This document shows positions 45,734-56,593 of a stretch of 64,000 bases of DNA, piece by piece. Location: NCBI GenBank assembly GCA_021432635.1, contig MU270052.1, positions 590,137-654,136 on the forward strand, given 5' to 3'. The DNA is from Thozetella sp. PMI_491 (taxonomy: Eukaryota > Ascomycota > Sordariomycetes > Chaetosphaeriales > Chaetosphaeriaceae). Both the position numbers and the translations under genes were made by a program. The notes beneath the pieces were generated by a model, which saw nothing but the letters and a program-made list of their open reading frames with translations, did not search any database and was not told the origin of the DNA. Each line of letters opens with the position of its first letter. Position 1 is the first letter of the stretch.

Positions 45734-46801
45734 TTAGTCAAACGAGTCCGGGCACCATATCAGCCTCCCCGTCTTATCGTCTCTGTGGCGAAAGCGCAAT
45801 CGCATCTCGTCCCACTCCCAGTAGGAATCTGGCTCTCGGATGCCAGGAATTTCGGAACCTGGGGGCAGCCACGAGTAGTCTTGCTCTCCAGGCTTAAAAT
45901 TGGGCTCCTCCAGCAAGGAGTCCTGAAACTGGGTCTCCGAAGGCTGGCTGGTCGACGATGCTGCGTCTTCCAAACCTACCCCCTGCGAGTGAGCGACTTT
46001 AATGCATGGGATGGTTGCGCTTTCCGTAGTCCGGGGCAAAGCCTGCGGCTGCGCCGGAGGCGGCTGTGGTGGAGGTGGCGGCGGCGGAGAAGGCTCCTGT
46101 TGCGGCGTTCCTCCGGTTATGGGGACCGAGGTGGTAGCTTGACCGGGAGTGTTAGCCGCTTCCGAGTCGAGGTTGTCTCTGCTGGGCCTTGGGAGAGCAA
46201 CCTGGCTCGCGAGATGCTCACCCCGGGCGGGGCAGCAGCCCCAAAATGATCTGTCATGAACCCCGCCGTAGCTGTGACATTTGGAACTCTTGGGTGCCCG
46301 ACGACGACATCCGGAGTCAAGCACGCCACCGTTCGATGGAAGCCTACGGCGCGAGTCCCGACAGTTCGCCCCCCGAGGCGCGGGGACGATGCATATGATC
46401 CAGAAGGCAGATGCGTCGCATTTCTTCTGCTGACCGTAAGCCTGTCCGGATGGAAAGCCCTTAATAGCGCCAGGCATACAAAGAGACAGCCAAAGAGTCG
46501 TCTCAAGAGATGGTCCAAGTCCTTGGTCGGGGTCGCCGGAAACAACCACCGCCGGGGGATGCATAGCCGGTATGGAGGGCCAGAGGGCCATAGGAGGGCA
46601 TAATTGTGGCAGTTGGGACAAAGCGAGAGCGAACGAGGGAGAGGAGGAGGTAAGAGGTCCTGAGGAGGCGAGCAGGCAAGCGAGACGAAGTAAGCCAGCA
46701 GCAGGGCGGGAGCGAGATAGGACCAGTTGCTTCCTTGTAGGCAGCAACTTTCCGGACACTAACTCTTCACCTACCTTATATACACAAATCGACAGCAACA
46801 T
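45734..46801 (-). CDS. unknown protein with WW-like C-terminal motif (module copy 1, gene A)
   Basis: An open frame of up to 355 codons, stop at 45734. Only its C-terminus looks conserved. A proline run (about eight Pro near the middle) leads to an acidic, aromatic end, DSYWEWDEMRLRF, then RHRDDKTG, a Trp and a Pro. The spacing W-x-W-x(5)-R-x(3)-R-D-x2-T-x(4)-W-x-P recurs without gaps in the minus-strand gene at 51127, and resembles a degenerate WW domain. The 5' part is uncertain: another frame (46545-46117) overlaps and may be the real upstream exon. The first codons, MLLSICVYK, are followed by a GTAGGT donor. It is divergent from the retropepsin-like gene at 48333. Function unknown. Confidence 0.5.
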   Translation of the reverse strand: MLLSICVYKVGEELVSGKLLPTRKQLVLSRSRPAAGLLRLACLLASSGPLTSSSPSFALALSQLPQLCPPMALWPSIPAMHPPAVVVSGDPDQGLGPSLETTLWLSLCMPGAIKGFPSGQAYGQQKKCDASAFWIICIVPAPRGANCRDSRRRLPSNGGVLDSGCRRRAPKSSKCHSYGGVHDRSFWGCCPARGEHLASQVALPRPSRDNLDSEAANTPGQATTSVPITGGTPQQEPSPPPPPPPQPPPAQPQALPRTTESATIPCIKVAHSQGVGLEDAASSTSQPSETQFQDSLLEEPNFKPGEQDYSWLPPGSEIPGIREPDSYWEWDEMRLRFRHRDDKTGRLIWCPDSFD

Positions 46802-48332
46802 TAGCGACTCTCTGGGCCGCTGAGGCTGTCAAAATACCTCCCGACTGATTGGCTGAATGGCTTCAAAGCTCTTCGCCCTGGCTTACCGTCTCTTCAGCAG
46901 CTTTAGAGGACATAACTCTCGGGGCGGAACGCCGAGCACCGCCCGGAGGTCCAATCTAGGATGCGGCAGCTGACCAGACGCAAGTGCGAACCATGCGGAC
47001 GAGGCGGCGGCAGATGCAGCCTGCAGATCTCACCGAGGCTAGGATGACCGTGTGGTACATGAGCTCCGTGGCAAGGCGAACGTTGGCGGTGGGGGGGAGG
47101 TCGCTCGCCATCATGGCCACGCCGAAAAGGGTGTCAATATTCAAGGGGGGACAATCGTATCTCCGGCGATTCCTCGAGTGGAATTCCACTTGTTCGAACT
47201 TTCCTCGAATCGCCCGAGTCCATCTAGTTGCGCTGTCGAGCGGCTTCGTCGTGGCAGCTGTCGGGGTTCGAGGTGATGTGGCGTCTATACCGGCGTAAGT
47301 CATCCAAGGAGGGGGCGAAGCGCCGCGTGGGTCTAGGGGAGGGGGGCAAGAGGAGGGGGGAAAGGGCGCGCGGGATAGACGCTAGGCCGTTAGGTGGTAT
47401 TTCTCGGGGGAGCTACGCCCCGTGATAGGCCTGAAGCTTGGGGCCTTATTCAACGTTCCTAAACTTTTCCGTTTGCAACATTGGCCCAGAGAATACCAAC
47501 GAGAACGCCTAGCTGGTGGCCCTGCTTATGATTACGATTACCCAGTTACCTGTGGAAGCAGCATGAAATTGCTGCGTCTCTCCTGCGGCCCGAGCATGCA
47601 GGCTCGTCCCGGGGCCTGGTGACCTGATGAGCTTCACTAGCCCCCCCCCAAAAGACTGTTAGTCTGATTGCCTATCGATCCCTTCAGCCATGCCACGGGG
47701 GCCAGAAAGCCCACGCGAGAGACGACCCCCAGGCACTCTGGAGAGCTTTTCCAGCCCGACCCAATGTTGCTCCACGCCCACGGCACCCTTCGCTACCAAT
47801 CGTGGATTTTTTTTGGTCATAATCAAAGCTTGGTTGGCTGAATCCCGCTGTACTCTTTTCGCACACCTCCTAATATTGGGTCTTTTATCGCAAGGTGGAT
47901 TGGTCTGGTCATATATGATTCAGAAGCACCTTTTCGTGAACCCTTCATCGTATTGCCTACTCCGCCCTTCGAGCGCCCCCCCTTTCTCCCACTTTCCCTC
48001 TCTTTCTCCCCTCCCCTAGGTTCTGGAAATTCCAAAAAGGAATGATATAAAACAATCCCCAGAACAGAGGCACCTGGACCTAAAGTTTTGCGAAGCAGCC
48101 AGGCTGCTCCAGACCTCCTAGCCCTGCCGCATTGGTGGTCTCTCCATCCTGACTCTCCGGCAAGGCTACCTACCTTGGACATCCGAGCCCCCCTCATTGC
48201 ACATCCAAAACCACGCGAGGCCAGTTTTCTCGATCCTGTGAGCCCGCTGGGATGACAGGTCCTCATCCCAGACATCTTTCGCTTCTCTCTAGAATTCTGT
48301 AAGCCGCCACTAGGGGCCTCTGGCCTGCCCCG
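46802..48332. other. divergent intergenic region of module copy 1
   Basis: About 1.5 kb between genes A (-) and B (+), containing both promoters. No supported frame. A purine-rich stretch (47310-47370) and a pyrimidine-rich stretch (47970-48020) are visible. Confidence 0.5.
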
Positions 48333-49878
48333 ATGCCTCCTAGGGGCTGCCGAGACGAACAGGAGAGGTCCAACTCAGGACAACCCACGCGACCCAGAAC
48401 TGGGGACCGTCATTACCGCCCGGAGAGTAGCCGCCTTGGATACCGTGAGCTGGCGCAGGTGGCCGTGGCCGAGGAGCACTATGCCCAAGGGGACCCCAGG
48501 GATGAACCACGAGGCGCGGGCGAGGACCTCTCCCATCAGGATATCTGGTTTCCGCATCAGGGGCCAGAAACGGAACAAGCCTTCTATTCGTCGACCACCA
48601 TGAGGTCTGACTCTGGCCTGTATGGCCAGCACGATCCATATTCCCAACATGACGGATATAGCCCGTACGATCACTCCAGCGAATACAGCCAGGACGTTGC
48701 GTCTGACCAGCCTGTGTTGCATCCAGGTTCAAACGACTATGGTGATGACGAGCCAACTCCTAAGGCGTCCACCAAGGAAAACACTGGCACGGAAGTAGAG
48801 GGGAGCACGCCCATGCAGGGCCCTCCTCCTCCCGCAGCTCAACAGCCGCGACGCAATCGCTCCCCCGCTCCACCAGAACCCGCCCAGGGCACCGCCGATC
48901 CGGCCCTGGCGCACTCGCCTCACAGTTATGACGATGTTCTGCCCGAAACCCACGATACCGCCCAGGATCGCGGGCACGATGAGTCGTGGCCACTTCCCTC
49001 TATCTCTGGGGAAAGCTCGAACTATTTTGATCGAGCGAAGGACCTTCCAGCGCTGATGGTGCAGCCCGCCAACGCACCCGCGCCCACCTTCTACTACCCA
49101 ATGGCCCGTTCCACGGAGACCTTCATCTCCCCCGTGGTGCCCTTTGCCCCATTGAGGAATGATGTGACCATGTACATCATGAACTACGGGCCTCTCTTAG
49201 TCTGTATCCGGGACGATTGCGAACTCTCATTTATCAACTCGAGGGTCTCCACACAGCTACGACTAGAGACCCATCCGCTTCCCAAGGCGAAACAAAACAC
49301 TATTATTACCCCGTTAGGGACCTACGAGGAGCTTCAGGCCTACTCGGTCTTTTTTGCCGACATCAACGAGTTCGGCGTCAAGAACCGCGAGTTCAAAATG
49401 CTGAACCTCGCGTGGGAGGACAACTCCCTGGCCCAGGTTATCATCGGACGGAAGCTGCTCCGGAAAATCCAGCGAGACATTACGGGTGCTAGCCGTTCCG
49501 GGGGTGAACGCAGCAGTGCCATAGGTTCGTCAATCTGTCTAGCGTCCTGTATCGACTTGCTAGCTACTAACATGCACATGATCTGCAGCCCACGGCGCCA
49601 GTCACAACGCTCCGATACCGCGACAGCATGGCAGCTCGCATCGCAGAACTGCCATGTGGGCGCCGCCGCAGCCCTATGAAATGTCGGAAGGCCAGAGCAG
49701 CCAGCTGCAGAGCCCGACTCAGCTCTCCTCCACCGGTGTAGAATCCGGCCTCTTCACGGCTGCCTCGGTCTCGTCCACCCTCGGCAGCGACTTTGGCGAA
49801 TCCGCGGCCTTCACAAACCCCCCATTTACGTTTGATGAAACTTATGACTATGATCTTGGCCAAAACCCCCAGGAATGA
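48333..49878 (+). CDS. retropepsin-like domain protein lacking the catalytic Asp (module copy 1, gene B)
   Basis: Two exons (48333-49524 and 49589-49878) give 493 aa in frame; the 64-nt intron has a textbook GCTACTAAC branch point. The first about 260 residues are low-complexity (Pro, Ser, His, Asp, Tyr). Residues about 270-385 resemble a single retropepsin domain: a strand, the active-site loop, F-I-N-S-R-V, a later L-x-L-x3-P-L, and a closing V-I-I-G-R-K-L-L like the usual ILG stretch. In place of D-T/S-G the loop reads R293-D-D. The intron lies just after this domain, and the tail is acidic and Asp/Phe/Tyr-rich. No signal peptide. Protease activity is unlikely; a binding or regulatory role is possible. 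Confidence 0.65.
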
Positions 49879-50468
49879 CTCCGGCCGCAGGAAAAAGGAG
49901 TTTTTGGCGGGCTGTTGGCTGCGGTGGCAAAAGGTAGACGGTGACAGGGGGAAAAAAGTGGACACCAGGCGCTGTTGATACCTCGGGTCCCGCTGCCAAC
50001 TCGGCGAGCGACCTTCTGCCTTTTGCATATAGAGAAGTTTGATGTTTTGCAGCGTGATATTCGCAAGGATGGACCGTACATCACCTCTTCTTTGTCCGAG
50101 ATACCTGTTCCCAGCCAGATTGACCAGCGCCAGAAATGTTTAACTCATAATTATGAGAGCACGACTTACTTGTTTAGTATGCAAAAGCCGCGTTGTGTTT
50201 TGTCTGCCGACGGTTCGGCGGATTGTTGGGAACCTTAACTTTGCTCCTCGGCTCCGTTGACGTATTATAGCAGCCTGCACAGTATCCCTCAACCTCCCCT
50301 GGGGGGGTTCTAGGTCGCCAAACTGTCTCTAGTAGTAGCCCGAGACAACCCCCTTGGGTGTGGAAAGTCTCCTGGCCTGCTGGGCTTCTGTACTCTTGCC
50401 GAGACCTCCAAGCCGACGGAGTCATCGACGAAGCTACAAAAGCCCTCATCGCCGATACCTATCTTATT
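49879..50468. other. intergenic region
   Basis: 3' flank of the retropepsin-like gene and promoter of the small secreted protein. Nothing else is seen. Confidence 0.4.
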
Positions 50469-50987
50469 ATGCATCTCAAACAAACCTTCCTGGTCTGCCT
50501 TGCGCTGGCGGCTCTCGCCACGGCTGCCAATATCTTCCCCTATTCGGACGTTGTCGACGAAGGGGACATGATGGCAGCCATGGAGTGCCTTAATGACCTC
50601 TTCTGCTCGAACGAGGAACTCCCGCCACTTACAAACGTTCGCTGCAAGGTCAACCTTACTGTCGCGTATGTCTGCAACTACGCCTACCACGGAGCGATGG
50701 GCGATCACGCACACACCGGGTTCAACCCTTGCTCGCTTCAGGAGATGGTGAACGCCCGGCACGAGATCGCCAGCAGGACCGGCGGTGCCCGGACTGGCTG
50801 GTGGCTCGAGCCGGACTGGAACAAAGCGTACGGCTTCGAGAAGTGGTGCAGGCGCGACGAGCAGACAATTAGATGGCTTGATAATGCTAGATGTGGCGAC
50901 AAATGCAGTAACAACAGGTATGGAGAATTCTACTTCGACGTAGAGTGCATCGGTGATCAGTGCTGGCGTCGGGTGGAGAACCCTTGA
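50469..50987 (+). CDS. small secreted cysteine-rich protein (effector-like)
   Basis: A single-exon frame of 172 aa. The upstream in-frame extension lacks a good start, and the ATG at 50469 begins a clear signal peptide (MHLKQTFLVCLALAALATA). The mature part has ten Cys, an even number that suits five disulfides, with motifs AMEC, LFC, VRC, YVC, NPC, KWC, ARC, DKC, VEC and DQCW. It also has one N-linked site (NLT) and a Trp pair (GWW). I do not recognise a named family. The size, secretion signal and cysteine content fit a secreted effector or antimicrobial-type protein. It lies between the two copies of the duplicated module. Confidence 0.72.
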   Translation: MHLKQTFLVCLALAALATAANIFPYSDVVDEGDMMAAMECLNDLFCSNEELPPLTNVRCKVNLTVAYVCNYAYHGAMGDHAHTGFNPCSLQEMVNARHEIASRTGGARTGWWLEPDWNKAYGFEKWCRRDEQTIRWLDNARCGDKCSNNRYGEFYFDVECIGDQCWRRVENP

Positions 50988-51126
50988 CTTGGTCGGGGAG
51001 GCAGAGATTTTTTTTTTCTAGCAGACGGCGCAGAGGACCTGCAGGAGAAAGGTAATACTATCAGACGAGGAAGATGAGCTGAATTATAGAGTTTAATTAT
51101 CTGGGTATATTCGTGTCTGTTTCTGC

Positions 51127-51837
51127 TTAGGAAAAAGGATCCCAATAGGTAGAGTTTGTAAGTGGGTCCCTGATATACCAACGTTCATACTCCTGACTCC
51201 AGCGCCAAGGATTCTTCGACACCTCTTTTACCTTGTTATGGACGAAAGGAGCAAATAAGAAGTCGAACGCCCTAATATCCCTCGTGGCCAAGTAGCACTT
51301 CTCCGCCTCTCTTCTCCTGTGTGTCTCCATGCTTCGTTGTTCCTGCTTACGAGCTAGTACGTCTCTATCATGGAGGCCAGCAGAAGGAACTCCTCCATCG
51401 GGCCGCTCGTTCCTGTCTGTGATTTGTATTTCGCTCCTTGTTGTGCCTAGCTCGCTGGAGGAGGAGGTTTTCCTTAGTTTTCTTGCAAGTCTGATGGAAT
51501 CTCGCATGTGGAGCCGGGAAACCGACCCGTGGCTCCTCGGGGTCCCTGCGAGGCGACTGGCCCGTTTCCATGGTACGGGATGCCCCTGGGCCGAACTTTT
51601 ACATGACGTACGGACCGGTAACTCGTGACTGCTGGGGCACGGGCTACCAACGGTCGTCGGGTTGCTCTCCGGAGAGGGATGGAAATGGTCTGGCTCTGTC
51701 GTAGACGGGGAAGAGGGCCGGCTATTGGACCCGAGTGCTGCCAGACGACTAAAGCGTAAGTGATGGTCTAAGTACAGACTACTTGACCAGCCGGACGGAG
51801 CGGGGCTCTCATGGATGTCCATAACCTCCGTGCTCAT
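51127..51837 (-). CDS. unknown protein with WW-like C-terminal motif (module copy 2, gene A')
   Basis: An open frame stopping at 51127. The first in-frame ATG is at 51837 (236 aa), but the frame stays open upstream and an exon near 51910 with a GTATGT donor is possible. The N-terminal two thirds is Ser/Pro/Arg-rich and disordered, with a basic helical stretch (KQEQRSMETHRRREAEK) before the end. The C-terminus NPWRWSQEYERWYIRDPLTN, followed by a Trp and DPFS, has the same W-x-W-x(5)-R-x(3)-R-D-x2-T-x(4)-W-x-P spacing as gene A. It is convergent with the secreted cysteine-rich gene and divergent from the retropepsin-like gene at 53696. Function unknown. Confidence 0.5.
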   Translation of the reverse strand: MSTEVMDIHESPAPSGWSSSLYLDHHLRFSRLAALGSNSRPSSPSTTEPDHFHPSPESNPTTVGSPCPSSHELPVRTSCKSSAQGHPVPWKRASRLAGTPRSHGSVSRLHMRDSIRLARKLRKTSSSSELGTTRSEIQITDRNERPDGGVPSAGLHDRDVLARKQEQRSMETHRRREAEKCYLATRDIRAFDFLFAPFVHNKVKEVSKNPWRWSQEYERWYIRDPLTNSTYWDPFS

Positions 51838-53695
51838 TAGCACAGCTAAAGAGGAAGAAGGATCGGAGGCATTGACATACCGCAGAGCTGGCAATTGGGA
51901 AGCAACAGCATGTCGCAGCAGCAGCAGCAGCAGCAGCAGTGGTAGATAGAGAGTAGATCAAAGAGCTACTTAGGTGGTATTTGGCGAGGAAGGAGAGAGC
52001 AGAGTGGACGGGAAGGGGTTCTTTCTTGGAAAAGGGACAATCTGGAGGGAACAAGAACAGGACGCTACCGCGGCACTATTAATGAATGAAAATGAATTCA
52101 AGTGCCTACACACCGAGAACTACGGCAGGGCCAGTGTAATGCGCATATCAGGGCCGCCCGTCTGATCGGCCGGGCACTCATTGCTCTGTTCCTTACTTGC
52201 ATGCACGGATTGCATGGGGAGGCGGTGTCCTTCGTGACAAGACGAGGCTGCAAATGCACAATGGCACCCAATGTGTAACCCTACCGAATGTCACACCCAG
52301 CCAAAGATGTGTGTGGCTGCCAAAAGCTGGAGCGCAAGCAACCCAGACAATAGGCGGGGCCGACGCACACCTGATAAGGAGGGGTGCGGTGCGTGTACGA
52401 TGGCGTCTCTACGACCGACCGATCCTGAGGCGCGTGATGGGAGCGATTCCGCTCGGGAATTGGATTGGACAAAACCCAGAGGGGGATGAGCGGCCTGGGT
52501 GTCGGGGCCGAACGGCAGCGGCAGGGATCGATAGAGCACAAAAGGCTCCTAGACTAGATCCGAGACGGAAGAGGTTGAGGAGCAACGCGCGAGCGCCCGT
52601 GCTGCTTCCATGCCAAAAAAGCGCCCCCTTTCCTTCAGGGGGGGCAGGAGCAAGTGCCGCCGTGATGATGTCGAGTCTTGGTTCTAGGAGGAAGGCGGCA
52701 GGGGACGCGGGGACGCAAGCTTGACCGGCGCTGCAGTCGGATCGCTAATGCCGCTGCCCCCGCGAGCTTTCCCTTCAGCGGAGAGGGGAAATGCAGAAAG
52801 CAGGCCTCGCTAATCCCGCCATGCCCTCAAATCCTCAGTCTCAGCGCCTCGTCTCGGTCCTTCTCCCTTCACCTTATAGCAAATAGACGCAGCCACTGAG
52901 TGACTGAGGCAGGCTCTCCTGGCGTTCCCGGCCATGTCTGCCTCGCTAGCTCGTTGCCTCGTGGCCAGTAATAACCAACGGGATCACGACACGCACATGC
53001 GATGTGGAATTTCCAGCCGGCCGAGAGCCTTCTGCTTTGGGACGAATAGGCTGCACGTCTCGTTGGTGCAATCGCGATCTCCAGAGCTCATGTCGCTGCG
53101 CAGTCAGCTCCGGGAGGCTTGTCGTGTTTGGCAGTGCCCGACGCAGGAAAATGCCAGTTCCAATTACCCCAAGAATGCCCTCATGAAAGCCCCCTCGGCA
53201 AAGAGCTACTTACCGCTTCTCGTTGGCTAGCTCTCCGCAGCAACAGCTAGGCTCGGGCGGGCTCAGCAGCACCCATCGTCCCTTTACTCCAAGCTCCCGC
53301 ACCTGGGGCTGCTCGCCTTCCAGACGCCTTGCCTCATAGCGCCTCTGAAAACGCAGCTCAACCCGGCAGGCCCACCACCCACATCACATTTCCAAAGTTC
53401 ACAAAGGCCCTCCTTACCCCGAAATTCCTTATACTGCACCTGCCCACCCTCCTAACCTTCGCTTCACGATCCACCTGCACCAGCTCCTCAGATCTAGCCC
53501 GATGTGCTGCTAACGCCCTCAGCAATCGATCACGGTATACTTTAACCGACCCCTCGCTCGCCTTCGCGCTACTTTTTTTTTTCTCCCCCACGGCTGTCAT
53601 TCTCGATCCCTTACGACCACCCCCGGTAGCACGCAGCACTCCCCTTTTCATCAAACTTGCACTTCGGAGCCCATCAGATTTGAGAACGAGGATCA
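51838..53695. other. divergent intergenic region of module copy 2
   Basis: About 1.9 kb between genes A' (-) and B' (+), similar to the 1.5 kb in copy 1. It contains a GCA repeat (51915-51938). The C-rich stretch just before 53696 may be leader sequence. Frames across it show no domain. Confidence 0.5.
51915..51938. repeat. GCA trinucleotide repeat
   Basis: Eight perfect GCA units, probably in the 5' leader or first exon of the minus-strand gene A'. Confidence 0.9.
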
Positions 53696-55319
53696 ATGGA
53701 GGTCGCTACAGGCCCAAGCAGCGGATCCCACCTCACGGGAGGGCGACTGAGGAATCCGGGAGGGCGGCCGAGGAACTCTCGCAAAACACACAGGTCGTCC
53801 CTCAGAAGAATCATTCCAGCCGCGCAGCCGGGTGCCCCAGCCACGCGGCATCTAGATTTCCCATATGCCCCTGAGCCTCCTATCCTTGTCGATGTGCCCG
53901 GATCCGGCGGCCCGCACACCAGAGACAAATCCAACTGGCGTCCCCCGAGCCAGCAACCGCCCTCCCAGGGGGATACATTGACGGGCTTTGCGCCCTGTCT
54001 AGTCAGCACTGAGATTCATGGTGGACTTGATGACATTCTTGAGCCCATCAGTCCCCCGCCGTCTTCACAGTCGACACAGGACAACGATTCGACGGCGTCC
54101 CAGTCTCCTGCTCCGCTCTGGTCCCCCTCGGCGGCCTGGACCTCCTCCAGTCGTGGTAATCGCTCGTCCCGCCATACCGCTCGGGCGAGACAAGCACAGA
54201 TGTCATCTTCAAAGCCCCGGCGCTGTTATCCCTATGACATTACCGAAAAGGACACGGGGTCTGCCTACAGGTGGATCGAGCTAGATGTCCTCGGATGCGA
54301 TAACTCGCGGCGGCAGGTTAAGGCAATCATCGACCCTCACACAAAGAGGAACTTAATCCGCGGACGAGTTGTTCACGAACTGAACTACTGCCCCCTTCCA
54401 ATCGCTCCCAAAGACAGCCGGCCGTTACTTTCACGTCTGGTTGGTTTGGTCCAGCCCAATACGTTCCTAGAGGTCGTTGTTCAAGCTACGACCAACCCGG
54501 TCCTTATCCGGTCACTCCCCATGTACGTTTTTGATGAACGTGAAGACACGGAAGCCAAAGGAGACTGGGATATTATTCTGAAGGAACCCCTGAAGGACGC
54601 AATGGCCGGAGAGAGAGGAGACGGCCAGCACCTAGAGCAGGTAACTGTAGACTCTCTGCCTTACGGCATCACCTGGGGCTGTGGAGCCGCCACCGCCAGA
54701 ACCTCCACGTCCGATTATATGGACGCGCCCAGTGATCACGAGATGCCAACATCCCAATTCGTGCCATCATCTTGTGAGTTCTTTCTCTTCCTCTCCGCTT
54801 TCCGCTCTCCGCTCTCCGCGGCGTACATTGCCCAAGTCGAGAGCACAAGGTTCCCAAGGACGGCTAAGACTGCCCATCGACGTTTATGTCTGTGCACCTG
54901 TCGTCTAGTCCATCCTCCCCACCCACAAGAGGCTCACGAGCTTTGTGGGTCCGGTCTACCTCCAGATTGTACGCTAACGGGTCTGGCCGCATTTCACAGT
55001 TGAGCACGACGTGTGGTCGCATGGTCCGTCTGGTCCGACCGCGCTCACCATCCCAGAATCGTTATCGGCCAGCTTCGGGGTCTCCCCGTATGGCTTTAGG
55101 CCTTCAGAAGATGGAATCTTGGGGGCCCTCCCGGATCTAGAGCCATCCCCCTTTGATCTGTCTACTGGCGATAGCAGTCTTTTTAGATACGTTGACCAAG
55201 ACTTTGCGAGCGGTGATGCCCTGCCGCTCCAAACCTCAGACGTCCCCGAGCTCCCAATGGCCAGCCCAGACGCCACCAACTCCGGTGACCTCTATGCGGA
55301 ATACGCGGAATTTGACTGA
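53696..55319 (+). CDS. retropepsin-like domain protein with degenerate active site (module copy 2, gene B')
   Basis: Two exons (53696-54773 and 55000-55319) give 465 aa in frame. The layout matches the gene at 48333: a disordered Pro/Ser/Arg-rich N-terminus (about 1-180), a retropepsin-like domain (about 190-305), a phase-1 intron after it, and an acidic tail ending YAEYAEFD. The active-site loop reads I-I-D213-P-H, so the Asp is kept but the T/S-G is lost. It is followed by N-L-I-R-G-R-V-V and P-L-P-I, and the closing strand reads W-D-I-I-L-K-E-P-L. I infer an inactive or altered protease fold. Such domains occur in LTR-retrotransposon polyproteins and in host proteins such as Ddi1; no ubiquitin-like, integrase or polymerase region is present. 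Confidence 0.65.
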
Positions 55320-56593
55320 GGCCTATGCTCAACATATCGCTGTTGCGTCTAGGATTCTCTCAGTGCCAATCGTATCTGTGGCAGCTGTTCCGCACTGCCC
55401 AGCCTGCCTTCAGACAGCCCGCTTCAACACAAGCTGTCTCGCGTCTGTGGCCGAGGCCATACCTTCGCATATGCTGGGATTCCACTCCGAGGTCACTGGG
55501 TTGCTTCTTGGACTGCATTTCTTAACCCTTACTTCGCCTTCTGGCCCCTAGTTTCACCCCGGATCGGGGCCGGAAACCCAGTTTAGCGTCTGCACAGCAT
55601 GGAGGAACTGCCCCCCTTTCCATACCAAAGTCAACGACAAACCCATCTTGAATATACCAAAGACTAGGCATGTGTTGAGCTGCCAAGTCTCGACGCCATC
55701 TCCTATTTGCACTTACTTTCTCCTCCCTGTTGGATTTACATTGTCCCTTGCCTCAGATCTTGTGTTCAGCAAATCTCGACGGCGCCAACGTGCTTGCACA
55801 CCGGATTGGGACTTTGTTATCCGTAATAGCGGGGTAGTGTTGAATGTAAAGTCGGGGGATGTGGCGACAGGTATACGATGGTTTTATCGAAGCAGATTAG
55901 CGGCATGGGGAGGACGGTAGCAAAATCAGTGCTGTTTCCTGTATGATGGAACTGATGAGATGTGATTAATTTCCTGTGCTCTTTGTTGTGTTTATCTGAA
56001 GTGGATCCTGTGCTGGCTGGTGGCCCTCGGCCCAAAATTGGCGATTTCTTTGGATATAGTTATTGTCGATGGCTTCACGAACGTATTTTCTTTGGATGGA
56101 AACCACTGTAGGCGCCGTATCATTCCTTTCTCCTTAGTGACCAAGCTATCTCATAACCACCAATCAATTTGCCAAGATGTTTCTGCCTTGACTCTGGAGG
56201 ATTGGTGGCCAGCCCTCAATCATCATCCTCGGAGGGAGAAGAGGATTGTGTAGATGTCGTTAACAGTAGGATGAGGCTCAACAAAGCTGTGCCACAGGAC
56301 ACTTACACTACCCCAGTCTGTGTCCCGACAAATGACACGGGAGCTCGGCTCTTTTTTACTTACCAGCCGCTCCTTGCTGGTGTGGTTCGCTCAGCTTCGC
56401 GGCTGCCTGCAGCAGCCACAGCTGCAACTTGGACAGCTCTAAATAAGCCGGCAGGGCATATTTGTGTCCTAAACACTACTGTTAGATGGCTGCAGTCAGA
56501 GACGATCATGTACCTTGCCCGTCAGCAGATTCAGGTTTCGGGGATGCCGCTTTTGCCAATTGCTTAGATTGCAACGCTACACATAACAACTCT
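55320..56593. other. convergent intergenic region
   Basis: 3' flank of the retropepsin-like gene B' (+) and of carboxylesterase 2 (-). Frames of 90-130 codons occur without a domain or signal peptide. Nothing else is recognised. Confidence 0.5.

Noticed and set aside
46117-46545. 142-codon alternative frame overlapping gene A
   Set aside because: Not listed as a separate gene: it may be an upstream exon of gene A, but no unique splice junction could be fixed.
56169-56567. 132-codon plus-strand frame downstream of gene B'
   Set aside because: No signal peptide, domain or repeat relation to the module; overlaps the 3' flank of carboxylesterase 2.
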